A stretch of 13,278 nucleotides of DNA from Pseudomonas sp. PGPPP3 (GTDB lineage: Bacteria; Pseudomonadota; Gammaproteobacteria; Pseudomonadales; Pseudomonadaceae): the NCBI GenBank assembly GCA_002256055.1, contig NKIE01000033.1, positions 1-13,278 of the forward strand, in the 5' to 3' direction. Below are positions 1 to 7,329 of the stretch, piece by piece. The translations under genes and the position numbers were made by a program. The notes under the pieces were generated by a model. The model ran no database searches and was not told the origin of the DNA. It was given only the letters and a program-made list of their open reading frames with translations. Each line of letters begins with the position of its first letter. Within the stretch, counting starts at the first letter, position 1.

Positions 1-2235
1 TCGCCGGTCCTGGCGGCCAGCTTCCGTAAGCATGATAAGCCTGTGCTCAACGTCGGTTATACCGACTCGGCCTACTGGCTGCGCCTGGACCTCGATTACC
101 GCCCCCAAACCGCACGTGGCCAGCAGACTTGGCTGCTGGAACTGGCCTATCCGCCGCTGGATCATGTCGATCTCTACCAGGAGGACGGCCGGGGTGGCTT
201 TAATCTGGTCAGCCGCAGTGGCGATGCCTGGCCCTTCAGTCAACGGCAGATCAAGCAGAGTACTTATCTGTTCGAGTTGCAGTTGCAGCCCGGTCAACCG
301 CAGCGCGTGTACCTGCGTCTGCAGACCGAAGGTTCGCTGCAGGCACCACTGACCCTCTGGGCCCCCACGGCCTACCTGGAAGAGATGCCGCGCCACACCT
401 ATCTGCTGGGCATCATCTACGGCGTGATGTTGGTGATGCTGCTGTACAACCTGTTTATCTACCTGAGCGTGCGCGACGCCAGTTACTTCTATTACATCTT
501 CTACATCGCCGCGATCGGTCTGTATCAGGCCTCGGCGAATGGGGTCGGCACCCAGTTTCTGTGGCCCGACAGCCCGGAGTGGGGCAATGCCGCGCCACCA
601 TTTTTGCTCGGTGCCACGGCCACCTTCGGTGCGCAGTTCGTACGCACCTTTTTGCACACCGCCGATTTCAGCCGCTGGATGGACCGTGCGCTGAAGCTGC
701 TTATGGTCTCTGGGCTGGTCCTGATCGCCCTGACCCTGAGCATTGGTTACGCCTTGCCACTGCATCTGGCGCCCTACCTGGCGTTGCTGTTCACCGCGCT
801 GTGCTTCTCCGCTGGGGTCATGGCCTGGTGGCGCGGCCTGCGTCAGGCGCGTTATTTCCTTCTGGCTTGGAGTGCCTTTCTGCTCGGTGCCTTGGTGTAC
901 ACCCTGATGTCCATGGGCGTTTTGCCGAGCATGTTTATTACCCTGCATGCCAGCCAGATCGGCGCGGCCATGGAGGTGGCATTGCTGTCCCTGGCCCTGG
1001 CGGATCGCATCAACGTGATGAAGGAGGAGCGCGAGCAGATCCTCCAGGACGCCAGCGCCAAGCTCAGCGCCCTGAATGACCAGCTGGCCACCAGTAACCG
1101 CCTTAAAGACGAATTTCTCGCCACCATCACCCATGAGTTGCGCACGCCGATGAATGGGGTGATCGGTGCTCTGGAGCTAATGAACACCGTGCCGCTGGAG
1201 TCTGAGCAGGCCCAGTACCAGAGCATTGCAGCGCTATCGGCGCGGGACATGCTGCAAATGGTCAATGACATCCTCATGCTCACCGAGTTGCAGGCTGGCA
1301 AGCTACAGGCCGAGTGCGCGCCGTTCAGCCTGCAGGAGTTGCTGGCGAGCCTGCGCCAGCGCTTCGCCGCGCGGGCTGCAGAGAAGGGCCTGGATTTTAC
1401 CCTGGTGCTGGACCCGCACCTGCCCGCCAGCGTGCAAGGCGACGCCGGCAAGCTCGGCCAATGCCTCGGCTACTTGCTGGACAACGCCATCAAGTTCACC
1501 GCCAGCGGCCACGTCAGCCTGCACGTGGACGTGGGCGCCAGCAGCGCGCAACAGGTGCAGCTGCAGTTCCGTGTGAGCGATAGCGGGGTGGGCTTCCAGG
1601 CGACCGGCGATGACCAGCTGTATCAGCACTTTCAGCAGCTGGACGGCTCTCTGACTCGTGAATACGGCGGCCTGGGCATCGGCCTGGCAATCTGTCGGCA
1701 GCTGTTGGCCTTACTGGGAGGGCGTCTCAGTCATACCTCGACACTGGGCCGCGGCAGTGAATTTCATCTCGACCTTCGCCTTGGCCTGCCTGGGCAGCCC
1801 ACCCCCGTACTGGCAGCTCCGGTGCGGCCGCGGGGTGGGTCCTATCGGCAGCCAGGTGAGTGCAGCGTCTTGCTGGTGGAAGACAACTCCAGCCACACGC
1901 TGGTACTGCGCGGCATGTTGCTTAAGCTCGGCTATCAGGTGCGTTGCACCGACAGTGGTGCGGCAGCGCTGGAGGCGGTGCGCCAGGCACCGGTGGATGC
2001 CGTGTTGATAGATTGCCAGATGCCGCCAATGGACGGCTTTGCCGTCTGCCGGGCGTTGCGCCAGCTCCCCGGCTTGGCGACGCTGCCGATCCTGGCCATT
2101 ACCGCCACTAACCACAGCAGTGAGCGCGAGCGCTGCCTGGCGGCCGGCATGAGCGACTGCCTGAGCAAGCCGGTGAAGTTCGACAGCCTGCAAGCCATGC
2201 TGCACGACTGGCTGTTGTGTAAACGCGCAGATTAA
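1..2235 (+). CDS. ladS: LadS-like hybrid sensor histidine kinase/response regulator (5' end outside window)
   Basis: Membrane-bound hybrid kinase. The frame is open from base 1, so the true start and any signal peptide are missing; the GTG at 43 is not a credible start because conserved sensor-domain sequence precedes and surrounds it. Visible order: periplasmic 7TMR-DISMED2-type domain (to about base 390), seven hydrophobic helices (about 390-1000), short coiled region, HisKA with phospho-acceptor His in ITHELRTP (codon 1132-1134), HATPase with N-box LLDNAIKF and G-box GGLGIGLAI, then one receiver domain with acidic pair VEDN, phospho-Asp in LIDCQMPPMDG (codon 2011-2013) and Lys in LSKPVK (2167-2169). 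One receiver and 744 visible residues fit LadS (about 795 residues), which feeds the Gac/Rsm pathway in P. aeruginosa; RetS has two receivers. The following tetR, acyl-CoA dehydrogenase and amn genes match the remembered ladS neighbourhood. Family call is firm; ladS orthology is inferred. Confidence 0.85.
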   Translation, partial: SPVLAASFRKHDKPVLNVGYTDSAYWLRLDLDYRPQTARGQQTWLLELAYPPLDHVDLYQEDGRGGFNLVSRSGDAWPFSQRQIKQSTYLFELQLQPGQPQRVYLRLQTEGSLQAPLTLWAPTAYLEEMPRHTYLLGIIYGVMLVMLLYNLFIYLSVRDASYFYYIFYIAAIGLYQASANGVGTQFLWPDSPEWGNAAPPFLLGATATFGAQFVRTFLHTADFSRWMDRALKLLMVSGLVLIALTLSIGYALPLHLAPYLALLFTALCFSAGVMAWWRGLRQARYFLLAWSAFLLGALVYTLMSMGVLPSMFITLHASQIGAAMEVALLSLALADRINVMKEEREQILQDASAKLSALNDQLATSNRLKDEFLATITHELRTPMNGVIGALELMNTVPLESEQAQYQSIAALSARDMLQMVNDILMLTELQAGKLQAECAPFSLQELLASLRQRFAARAAEKGLDFTLVLDPHLPASVQGDAGKLGQCLGYLLDNAIKFTASGHVSLHVDVGASSAQQVQLQFRVSDSGVGFQATGDDQLYQHFQQLDGSLTREYGGLGIGLAICRQLLALLGGRLSHTSTLGRGSEFHLDLRLGLPGQPTPVLAAPVRPRGGSYRQPGECSVLLVEDNSSHTLVLRGMLLKLGYQVRCTDSGAAALEAVRQAPVDAVLIDCQMPPMDGFAVCRALRQLPGLATLPILAITATNHSSERERCLAAGMSDCLSKPVKFDSLQAMLHDWLLCKRAD

Positions 2236-2282
2236 TGGCATTTCAGCGGCCCTATTGGCCGGAATGACACTTTAAGCATGAC

Positions 2283-2324
2283 CTGAATCCTGATTCACTG
2301 CCGTTATTGTGAATCAGGATTCAG
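2283..2324. promoter_or_regulatory. Twin palindromic operator in front of the tetR gene
   Basis: A perfect 16-bp inverted repeat, CTGAATCCTGATTCAC (2283-2298) and its complement (2309-2324), is separated by 10 bp. Each arm is itself a palindrome of the form TGAATC-N2-GATTCA (2284-2297 and 2310-2323), with centres 26 bp apart. This is the expected shape for two TetR-dimer sites, and it ends 3 bp before the tetR start codon, so autoregulation is inferred. The AGGA ribosome binding site (2316-2319) lies inside the right-hand site. As RNA the two arms could also pair and hide that site. Confidence 0.8.
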
Positions 2325-2327
2325 ACC

Positions 2328-3164
2328 ATGGCTTACCGCGCCACCGCTACCCGTATCGACCGTGACCAAGCCCTGCGTGAGCGCATCCTCGAGCAGGCAT
2401 TGGCGCGGGTGATTGCCGGCGGTTTTGCCGCCCTGACTATGCAGTCCCTGGCCGAGGATGTGGGCATTGCCACCGGCAGCCTGTACCGCCACTTCAGCAA
2501 CAAGGGTGAACTGGCCGCCGAGGTGTTTGCCCGCGCCAGCCAGCGTGAAGTCGACGCCCTGGCCGCCACCCTGAGTGCGCCCGGTAGTGCGCCGCAGCGC
2601 CTGGCCGCTGGCGTGCAGCAGTTCGCCGCCCGTGCCTGGTACAGCCGCCGACTGGCCTATGCCCTGATTGCCGAGCCGGTGGAGCCGCAGGTCGACGAGC
2701 AGCGCCTGATCTACCGCCAGGCCTATGCCGAACTGTTTGGCGATCTGTTGCTGGAGGGCATGAGCGGCGGCCAGTTTGCCCTGCAACCGCCGGCCCTGAC
2801 TGCCGCCTGCCTGGTGGGCGCAATTGCTGAAGCCCTGGTCGGGCCGTTGGCCCCAGCGGCGCAAAGCCCGCAGCCCGATCCGCAGCAACTGGCAGCAGTC
2901 AGCCTGGGCCTTAGTCAATTCTGTCTGCGCGCGGTTGGCGCCGACCTCTCCTGGAGACTGCCCCATGAGCCTGCATCAGTACGCCGAAACCCACGACGTG
3001 TTCAATCAGGTGCCGTCCCTCGATGGTGCCAACCTGTACCGCCTCGACCGGCCATTGCAAGAGTGGGTGCAGCGCTTCGGCGGTGGATGGGCGGCCGACA
3101 AACTGGATGCCTATGGTGCGCTGGCCGGCGGGCCGCTGATGGCGGCGGGCTTTCTCGCCAATGA
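2328..3164 (+). CDS. TetR/AcrR-family transcriptional regulator (with out-of-frame C-terminal tail)
   Basis: The N-terminal DNA-binding domain is clear: the helix-turn-helix spans about residues 36-57 (LTMQSLAEDVGIATGSLYRHF), typical of TetR proteins. The remainder to about residue 210 is helical and ligand-binding-like, with no recognisable ligand signature. The ATG at 2328 has AGGA 8 bases upstream. The frame runs to 278 residues, long for this family (about 190-220), and the last 66 residues lie on top of the start of the acyl-CoA dehydrogenase gene in another frame, with Arg/Pro-rich low-quality sequence. A shift near base 2930 would end the protein at the TGA at 2966-2968, overlapping the next ATG as ATGA, so a frameshift or sequencing error near the 3' end is plausible. 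Likely autoregulated through the twin operator just upstream, and likely to control the next gene. Confidence 0.85.
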   Translation: MAYRATATRIDRDQALRERILEQALARVIAGGFAALTMQSLAEDVGIATGSLYRHFSNKGELAAEVFARASQREVDALAATLSAPGSAPQRLAAGVQQFAARAWYSRRLAYALIAEPVEPQVDEQRLIYRQAYAELFGDLLLEGMSGGQFALQPPALTAACLVGAIAEALVGPLAPAAQSPQPDPQQLAAVSLGLSQFCLRAVGADLSWRLPHEPASVRRNPRRVQSGAVPRWCQPVPPRPAIARVGAALRRWMGGRQTGCLWCAGRRAADGGGLSRQ

Positions 3165-4614
3165 AAACAAACCGGTGTTCAAGAGCCATGATCGCTACGG
3201 CAATCGCGCCGATCTGGTGGAGTTTCACCCGGCCTATCACCAGCTGATGGCCACGGCCATCGAGCATGGCCTGCACTCGCTGCCCTGGACCGATCCGCGT
3301 GCCGGTGCCCATGTGGCTCGCGCCGGCCTGACCTATCTGCACAGTCAGGCCGAAGCCGCCAGTGGCTGCCCGCTGACCATGACGTTCGCATCGGTGCCGG
3401 CCCTCAAGCTGCAGCCTGAGGTGGCAGAGATCTGGCTGCCGAAGATCCTCGCCAGCGAATACGACCCGCGCAACGTGCCGATGGAGCACAAGGCCGGTGT
3501 CACCATTGGCATGGCCATGACCGAGAAGCAGGGCGGCACCGATGTGCGCGCCAACACCACCCGCGCCCATGCCGTGAGTGCTGGCGGGCCGGGTCAGGCC
3601 TACGAGCTGGTGGGGCACAAGTGGTTCTGTTCGGCGCCGATGTGCGATGCCTTTCTCACTCTGGCTTACACCGACAAGGGCCTCACTTGCTTCCTGCTGC
3701 CGCGCCATCGCCCGGACGGCTCGCGTAACCAGTTCTATGTGCAGCGCCTGAAAAACAAGCTGGGCAACTGGGCCAACGCCTCCAGCGAAGTGGAGTTCCG
3801 CGGTGCCCTGGCCTGGATGGTCGGTGAAGAGGGGCGCGGCGTGCCGACCATCATCGAGATGGTGGCGCTGACCCGCTTCGACTGCATGGTCGGCTCCAGC
3901 AGCCTGATGCGTCAGGCCCTGACCCAGGCGGTGCACCACTGCGCGCACCGTCAGGTCAGCGGCCGGCTGCTGGCCGAGCAACCGCTGATGCAAAACGTGC
4001 TGGCCGACTTGGCTCTGGAAAGCGAAGCGGCCCTGGCCCTGACCCTGCGCATGGGCCACGCCCTTGACCGTGGTGATGATGAGCAGGAACAGAAGTTCGC
4101 CCGCCTGGTTACGGCAATTGGCAAGTATTGGATCTGCAAACGGGCGCCAGCGATGATCAATGAAGCCGCCGAGTGCATGGGTGGCGCTGGCTATGTTGAA
4201 GAGACCATCCTGCCGCGGCTGTACCGCGAAGCGCCGGTCAACTCCACCTGGGAAGGCTCCGGCAACGTGCAATGCCTGGACGTGCTGCGCGCCTTGTCCA
4301 AGGAGCCGGGCGTGCTCGATGCACTGTTTGCTGAACTTGGCGACGGCCATGGCGATGCGCGCCTGCAAGCCCATATCGGCCAGTTGAAAAACGCCTTCGC
4401 TGATAAAGACGACATCCAGTACCGCGCCCGCCAGCTGACCGAGGACGTGGCCATCGCCTTGCAGGCCAAACTGCTGCTGGAGGCCGGCAATGCCGCGGTG
4501 AGCGATGCCTTTATCGCCAGCCGCCTAGGTCACGGTGGGCGCGTGTATGGCACCTTGCCGCGTGGACTCGACGTGACGGCTCTGTTGGCACGCAGCGCCG
4601 CGCATCTGAGCTAA
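2965..4614 (+). CDS. aidB: AidB-type acyl-CoA dehydrogenase family protein
   Basis: A 549-residue FAD-dependent acyl-CoA dehydrogenase-fold protein, cytoplasmic. It aligns by eye along its whole length with E. coli AidB (541 residues): N-terminal THDVFNQVP and NLYRLDRPL, the middle-domain flavin motif MTEKQGGTD (residues 185-193), KNKLGNWANASSEVEF, LTRFDCMVGS, ECMGGAGYVEE, LPRLYREAPVNSTWEGSGN and LDVLRAL. Glu430 in WEGSGN sits where the acyl-CoA dehydrogenase catalytic base is found. In E. coli AidB is linked to the alkylation (Ada) response and binds DNA with its C-terminal part; its true substrate is uncertain, so a catabolic acyl-CoA role is also possible here. The start is placed at the ATG at 2965 (GGAG at 2953-2956); the frame is open further upstream but the family begins here. 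It overlaps or abuts the tetR gene and is probably co-transcribed and repressed by it. Confidence 0.88.
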   Translation: MSLHQYAETHDVFNQVPSLDGANLYRLDRPLQEWVQRFGGGWAADKLDAYGALAGGPLMAAGFLANENKPVFKSHDRYGNRADLVEFHPAYHQLMATAIEHGLHSLPWTDPRAGAHVARAGLTYLHSQAEAASGCPLTMTFASVPALKLQPEVAEIWLPKILASEYDPRNVPMEHKAGVTIGMAMTEKQGGTDVRANTTRAHAVSAGGPGQAYELVGHKWFCSAPMCDAFLTLAYTDKGLTCFLLPRHRPDGSRNQFYVQRLKNKLGNWANASSEVEFRGALAWMVGEEGRGVPTIIEMVALTRFDCMVGSSSLMRQALTQAVHHCAHRQVSGRLLAEQPLMQNVLADLALESEAALALTLRMGHALDRGDDEQEQKFARLVTAIGKYWICKRAPAMINEAAECMGGAGYVEETILPRLYREAPVNSTWEGSGNVQCLDVLRALSKEPGVLDALFAELGDGHGDARLQAHIGQLKNAFADKDDIQYRARQLTEDVAIALQAKLLLEAGNAAVSDAFIASRLGHGGRVYGTLPRGLDVTALLARSAAHLS

Positions 4615-4661
4615 GCGACTCCGCGTCCGCACATCTACAGCGGCGCCTGACAGCGCTGCCC

Positions 4662-4700
4662 CAGAGCCCGGCCACTGTGCTGGGCTCTGTCATTTCTGCT
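4662..4700 (+). terminator. Probable terminator after the acyl-CoA dehydrogenase gene
   Basis: An 8-bp perfect stem, CAGAGCCC (4662-4669) with GGGCTCTG (4682-4689), with a 12-base loop, is followed by the T-rich run TCATTTCTGCTT. It lies 48 bases after the stop codon at 4614 and just before the riboswitch. The T-tract is interrupted, so efficiency is uncertain. Confidence 0.6.
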
Positions 4701-4710
4701 TGTCGCCGGG

Positions 4711-4957
4711 TAAGGTGGCCGCCGATGGTTCCAGCTCGTGTTACGCGACTGGATGAAAAGGGAACATGGTGGCCCCCCAACGGGTGCCGAAGCCATGGCT
4801 GCCCCCGCAACTGTAAACGGTAGATGACGCCCATATGCCACTGGCCAGCAAGGCTGGGAAGGCGGGCGAAGTGTTAAACCGTGAGCCAGGAGACCTGCCA
4901 TCGAAGTCGGGCGCTTATGCCCATTCCCTCAATCCGGATCATCGCGCGGTGGGCGCG
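4711..4957 (+). promoter_or_regulatory. Cobalamin (B12) riboswitch with expression platform
   Basis: The 357-base gap 4615-4971 holds the terminator and this element. Core motifs of the adenosylcobalamin riboswitch are present in order: GGTTCC, AAAAGGGAA, GGTG, then CCATGGCTGCCCCCGCAACTG with TAA, GCCACTG, GGGAAGGCG, ACCG, and GAGCCAGGAGACCTGCC. A closing P1 helix can be drawn between CGATGG (4723-4728) and CCATCG (4898-4903). Downstream, CGCGC (4943-4947) and GCGCG (4953-4957) can form a hairpin whose loop GGTGG can pair with CGCCCA (4828-4833) in the L5 region, the expected kissing loop. The hairpin ends 4 bases before the AGGA ribosome site (4962-4965) of the next gene, so the switch probably acts on translation, lowering expression when B12 is plentiful. 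No strong T-tract terminator is visible downstream. Confidence 0.93.
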
Positions 4958-4971
4958 GTACAGGAATCTCT

Positions 4972-5652
4972 ATGCACATCGAACCCGGCGTCGTTGAAGG
5001 CGCCAAACTTATACTCAGCTACGCAACCGCAGTCACGGCCCTTGGGCTGACGAGCAAACTTGCACTCGACAGCGTGCGCAGCAACGGCGGCCTTGCTGCC
5101 TTGGCGTTGCGCAGTCTGCTGACTACCGCGCTGGTTTTCTGCTTCTTCGAGGTCTTCCCGCATCAGGCGGTAGGGGTCTCCGAGGTGCACCTGATTCTCG
5201 GCTCGACCTTGCTACTGCTGTTCGGTGCCGGTGCGGCCGCCATCGGTCTGGCCGCCGGCCTGCTCTTGCAGGGGCTGTTGTTCGCCCAGTTCGACCTGCC
5301 TCAGTACGGCATGAACGTCACCACCTTGTTGGTGCCCTTGTGGGCGATCAGCGTGCTGGCCAAACGCATCATTGCCCCAGGCACCGCGTATGTGGACCTC
5401 TCCTACAAGCAGGCGCTGACATTGTCGACGGCCTATCAGGGCGGCATCGTGGCCTGGGTTGGTTTCTGGGCGTTGTATGGCAACGGTTTTGCCAGTGACA
5501 ACCTCATGGCCGTGGGTAGCTTTGGCCTGGCGTATATGAGCGTGATCCTGATTGAACCGCTGGTCGATCTGGGAGTGCTGGCCGCCGCCAAGGCGCTGTC
5601 TGCATATAGCCGCGGGCCACTGTTTAACGCCCGACTGCATCAGGCGGCCTGA
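4972..5652 (+). CDS. CbiM-like energy-coupling-factor cobalt transport permease
   Basis: A 226-residue, very hydrophobic inner-membrane protein with about six predicted helices. It begins Met-His-Ile, and in the CbiM/NikM family the free N-terminal Met-His segment takes part in binding Co2+ or Ni2+. The stretch VHLILGSTLL ... GLLLQGLLFAQFDLPQYGMN resembles the CbiM segment with VHL and LLLQALLFG. Translation starts at ATG 4972, with AGGA 6 bases upstream, behind the cobalamin riboswitch. This supports cobalt uptake (or cobalt-related transport) for B12 synthesis. No CbiN, CbiQ or CbiO partner is next to it, so it is either a solitary permease or uses components encoded elsewhere. It stands alone between aidB and amn. 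Membership of the CbiM family is likely; the exact metal is inferred from the riboswitch. Confidence 0.8.
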   Translation: MHIEPGVVEGAKLILSYATAVTALGLTSKLALDSVRSNGGLAALALRSLLTTALVFCFFEVFPHQAVGVSEVHLILGSTLLLLFGAGAAAIGLAAGLLLQGLLFAQFDLPQYGMNVTTLLVPLWAISVLAKRIIAPGTAYVDLSYKQALTLSTAYQGGIVAWVGFWALYGNGFASDNLMAVGSFGLAYMSVILIEPLVDLGVLAAAKALSAYSRGPLFNARLHQAA

Positions 5653-5666
5653 GTCGAGCAGCGCTG

Positions 5667-5692
5667 ACGCGGCGGCTTGGCTAGCGCCGCGT
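5667..5692 (+). terminator. Hairpin after the CbiM-like gene, possible terminator
   Basis: A perfect 8-bp stem, ACGCGGCG (5667-5674) with CGCCGCGT (5685-5692), with a 10-base loop, starts 14 bases after the stop codon. It is GC-rich but lacks a downstream T-tract, so it may only slow RNA polymerase or protect the 3' end. Confidence 0.4.
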
Positions 5693-5781
5693 GGCATGTT
5701 CCGACGGGTCACGTCGCGCTATCACAGGCGCGGCGGATCAGGGCAAGATAGAGCCTGTCCGATCAGCCAGGAAGATGCTCT

Positions 5782-7254
5782 GTGAACCTTTGTTCCGATG
5801 ACTTTGTTGTCGCCGCTACTGCCGAAGAGGCGGTTGATCGCCTGGCCGTTCTGCATGCCGGCTCCTGTGCAGCCCTCAGCCAGGCTATCAGGCACTACCT
5901 GAAAACCCGCGAGCGGCCGACTGAGGCCCAGCGCAGTGAATTTCGCTACCCCCTGCTGCGCCTGATCTACGCCTGTCAGGGCGAAGTGCCGAGCAGCACG
6001 CGCGCCTACGCCAAAATGGAAAGCCCGGGGACCTACAGCGTCACCGTCACCCATCCAGACGCCTTTCGCGGCTACCTGCTCGACCAGCTCGGGCCGTTGA
6101 TGAGCGACTTCACCGTGACCGTGGAAGTTGGCCTCAGCGAGCAGAACATTCCCTATCCCTACGTCGTCGAGCATGGCGAAGAACTGGCTGCCGCCGGGGT
6201 AACCGCTGCTGAACTGGCGCGGGTGTTTCCCAGTACCGACCTGTCGGCGGCCACCGATGGCGTGGCCGACGGTCTGTACGACTGGCAGGACGCCGACCCG
6301 ATGCCGCTGGCGCTGTTCGATGCGGCGCGGGTGGATTTCTCCCTCAAGCGTCTGCAGCACTACAGCGGCAGCGACTGGCGGCATGTGCAGCCATGGATTC
6401 TGCTGACCAACTACCACCGCTATGTTGACCAGTTCATCCGTCACGGCGTCGAGCAACTGCGCAGCAATCCGCGTTACGTGCGCATGGTCTTGCCTGGCAA
6501 TGTCATGGTCGAGCGCGACATGGATGAAGAGGTGATGCAGGCGGTGATCGACAGCGTGGTCTGGCACCGCTACCAGATGCCGGCCTACCACCTGGTTGCC
6601 AGCGATGGCCACGGCGTGACCCTGGTGAATATCGGCGTCGGCCCCTCCAACGCGAAGAACATCACCGACCACCTGGCCGTGCTGCGTCCTCATTGCTGGC
6701 TGATGATTGGCCACTGTGGCGGCCTGCGCCAATCGCAGACCATCGGCGACTACGTGCTGGCCCACGCCTATATGCGTCGCGACGGTATCCTTGATCGGGT
6801 GCTGCCGACCAATATTCCCATCCCGGCCCTGGCCGAGGTGCAGCAGGCGTTGCAGCAAGCCGCAGCGAACGTCACGGGTGAGCATGGCGAGGCGCTGAAA
6901 AAGCGCCTGCGCACTGGTACTGTGCTGACCTATGACGACCGCAACTGGGAGCTGCGCTGGGCTCAGGAACGACCGCAGATCAACCTCGCCCGCGCGGTGG
7001 CGGTGGACATGGAAAGCGGCACCATCGCCGCCCAAGGCTATCGCCTGCGTGTGCCCTACGGCACGCTGCTGTGCGTGTCGGACAAACCGCTGCACAGCGA
7101 GATCAAGCTGCCGGGCTCGGCTGGGGCGTTCTACGAGCGCGCGGTTAGCCAGCATCTGACCATCGGCCTGGCGGCCCTCGACCTGCTGCGCAGCCAACTC
7201 AACACCCTGCACTCACGCAAGCTGCGCAGCTTCGACGAGCCGCCGTTCCGTTGA
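5782..7254 (+). CDS. amn: AMP nucleosidase
   Basis: Hydrolyses AMP to adenine and ribose 5-phosphate in the cytoplasm, a step of purine salvage and adenylate control. The 490-residue protein matches E. coli Amn (484 residues) end to end: an N-terminal regulatory domain (about 1-170, with IPYPYVVEHGEEL) and a C-terminal nucleoside-phosphorylase-fold catalytic domain with FDAARVDFSLKRLQHYSG, LVNIGVGPSNAK, WLMIGHCGGLRQSQ, IGDYVLAHAYMRRD, LTYDDRNWELRW, VDMESGTIAAQGYR and LLCVSDKPLHSEIKLPG. Asp434 in CVSDKP is at the usual catalytic-acid position, and the end SRKLRSFDEPPFR is typical of Amn. The start is GTG at 5782 with AGGA 9 bases upstream; the ATG at 5775 is out of frame and closes after eight codons. 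It appears to be a single-gene unit. From memory, amn lies close to ladS in P. aeruginosa as well. Confidence 0.96.
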   Translation: MNLCSDDFVVAATAEEAVDRLAVLHAGSCAALSQAIRHYLKTRERPTEAQRSEFRYPLLRLIYACQGEVPSSTRAYAKMESPGTYSVTVTHPDAFRGYLLDQLGPLMSDFTVTVEVGLSEQNIPYPYVVEHGEELAAAGVTAAELARVFPSTDLSAATDGVADGLYDWQDADPMPLALFDAARVDFSLKRLQHYSGSDWRHVQPWILLTNYHRYVDQFIRHGVEQLRSNPRYVRMVLPGNVMVERDMDEEVMQAVIDSVVWHRYQMPAYHLVASDGHGVTLVNIGVGPSNAKNITDHLAVLRPHCWLMIGHCGGLRQSQTIGDYVLAHAYMRRDGILDRVLPTNIPIPALAEVQQALQQAAANVTGEHGEALKKRLRTGTVLTYDDRNWELRWAQERPQINLARAVAVDMESGTIAAQGYRLRVPYGTLLCVSDKPLHSEIKLPGSAGAFYERAVSQHLTIGLAALDLLRSQLNTLHSRKLRSFDEPPFR

Positions 7255-7281
7255 TCGGTGGGTTAGCGTTGATGTGCGGAT

Positions 7282-7315
7282 TGATGGGTTAGCCGCGAAG
7301 CGGCATAACCCATCA
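7282..7315. repeat. REP-like long hairpin between convergent genes
   Basis: TGATGGGTTA (7282-7291) pairs perfectly with TAACCCATCA (7306-7315). Inside it GCCGC (7292-7296) pairs with GCGGC (7300-7304) around the loop GAA, leaving a single bulged A at 7305. A partial direct copy, TGGGTTAGC, occurs at 7259-7267 and again at 7285-7293. The GGGTTA...TAACCC hairpin resembles repetitive extragenic palindromes common in Pseudomonas. Placed between the amn stop and the stop of the opposite lipoprotein gene, it may act as a two-way transcription barrier. Genome copy number cannot be judged here. Confidence 0.65.
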
Positions 7316-7329
7316 CGCAGTCCACGGAC

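Noticed and set aside
43..45. GTG at 43 as the start of the sensor kinase
   Set aside because: The frame is open to base 1 and the sensor domain already begins upstream; the gene is simply cut by the window edge.
2247..2261. CGGCC-N5-GGCCG hairpin after the sensor kinase as a terminator
   Set aside because: Only five base pairs and no T-tract; too weak to call.
2824..2964. Upstream in-frame ATG for the AidB-like protein
   Set aside because: It would add 47 residues unlike the family and lie within the TetR coding region; the ATG at 2965 has GGAG and matches the AidB N-terminus.
2911..4374. Long minus-strand open frame (487 codons) opposite aidB
   Set aside because: It mirrors the codon structure of a GC-rich plus-strand gene, is Gln/His/Gly-rich, and shows no domain; the plus-strand protein matches AidB throughout.
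4835..5050. Small open frame spanning the riboswitch and the start of the CbiM-like gene
   Set aside because: It covers conserved riboswitch bases and overlaps the CbiM-like gene out of frame; it is a chance frame.
5775..5801. Eight-codon reading frame ATG...TGA overlapping the amn start as a regulatory leader peptide
   Set aside because: Its ATG is only two bases from the ribosome site AGGA, too close for efficient use, and no attenuator structure is seen.
5722..7212. Long minus-strand open frame (496 codons) opposite amn
   Set aside because: The plus strand encodes a full-length AMP nucleosidase; the antisense frame is His/Gln/Val-rich without motifs.
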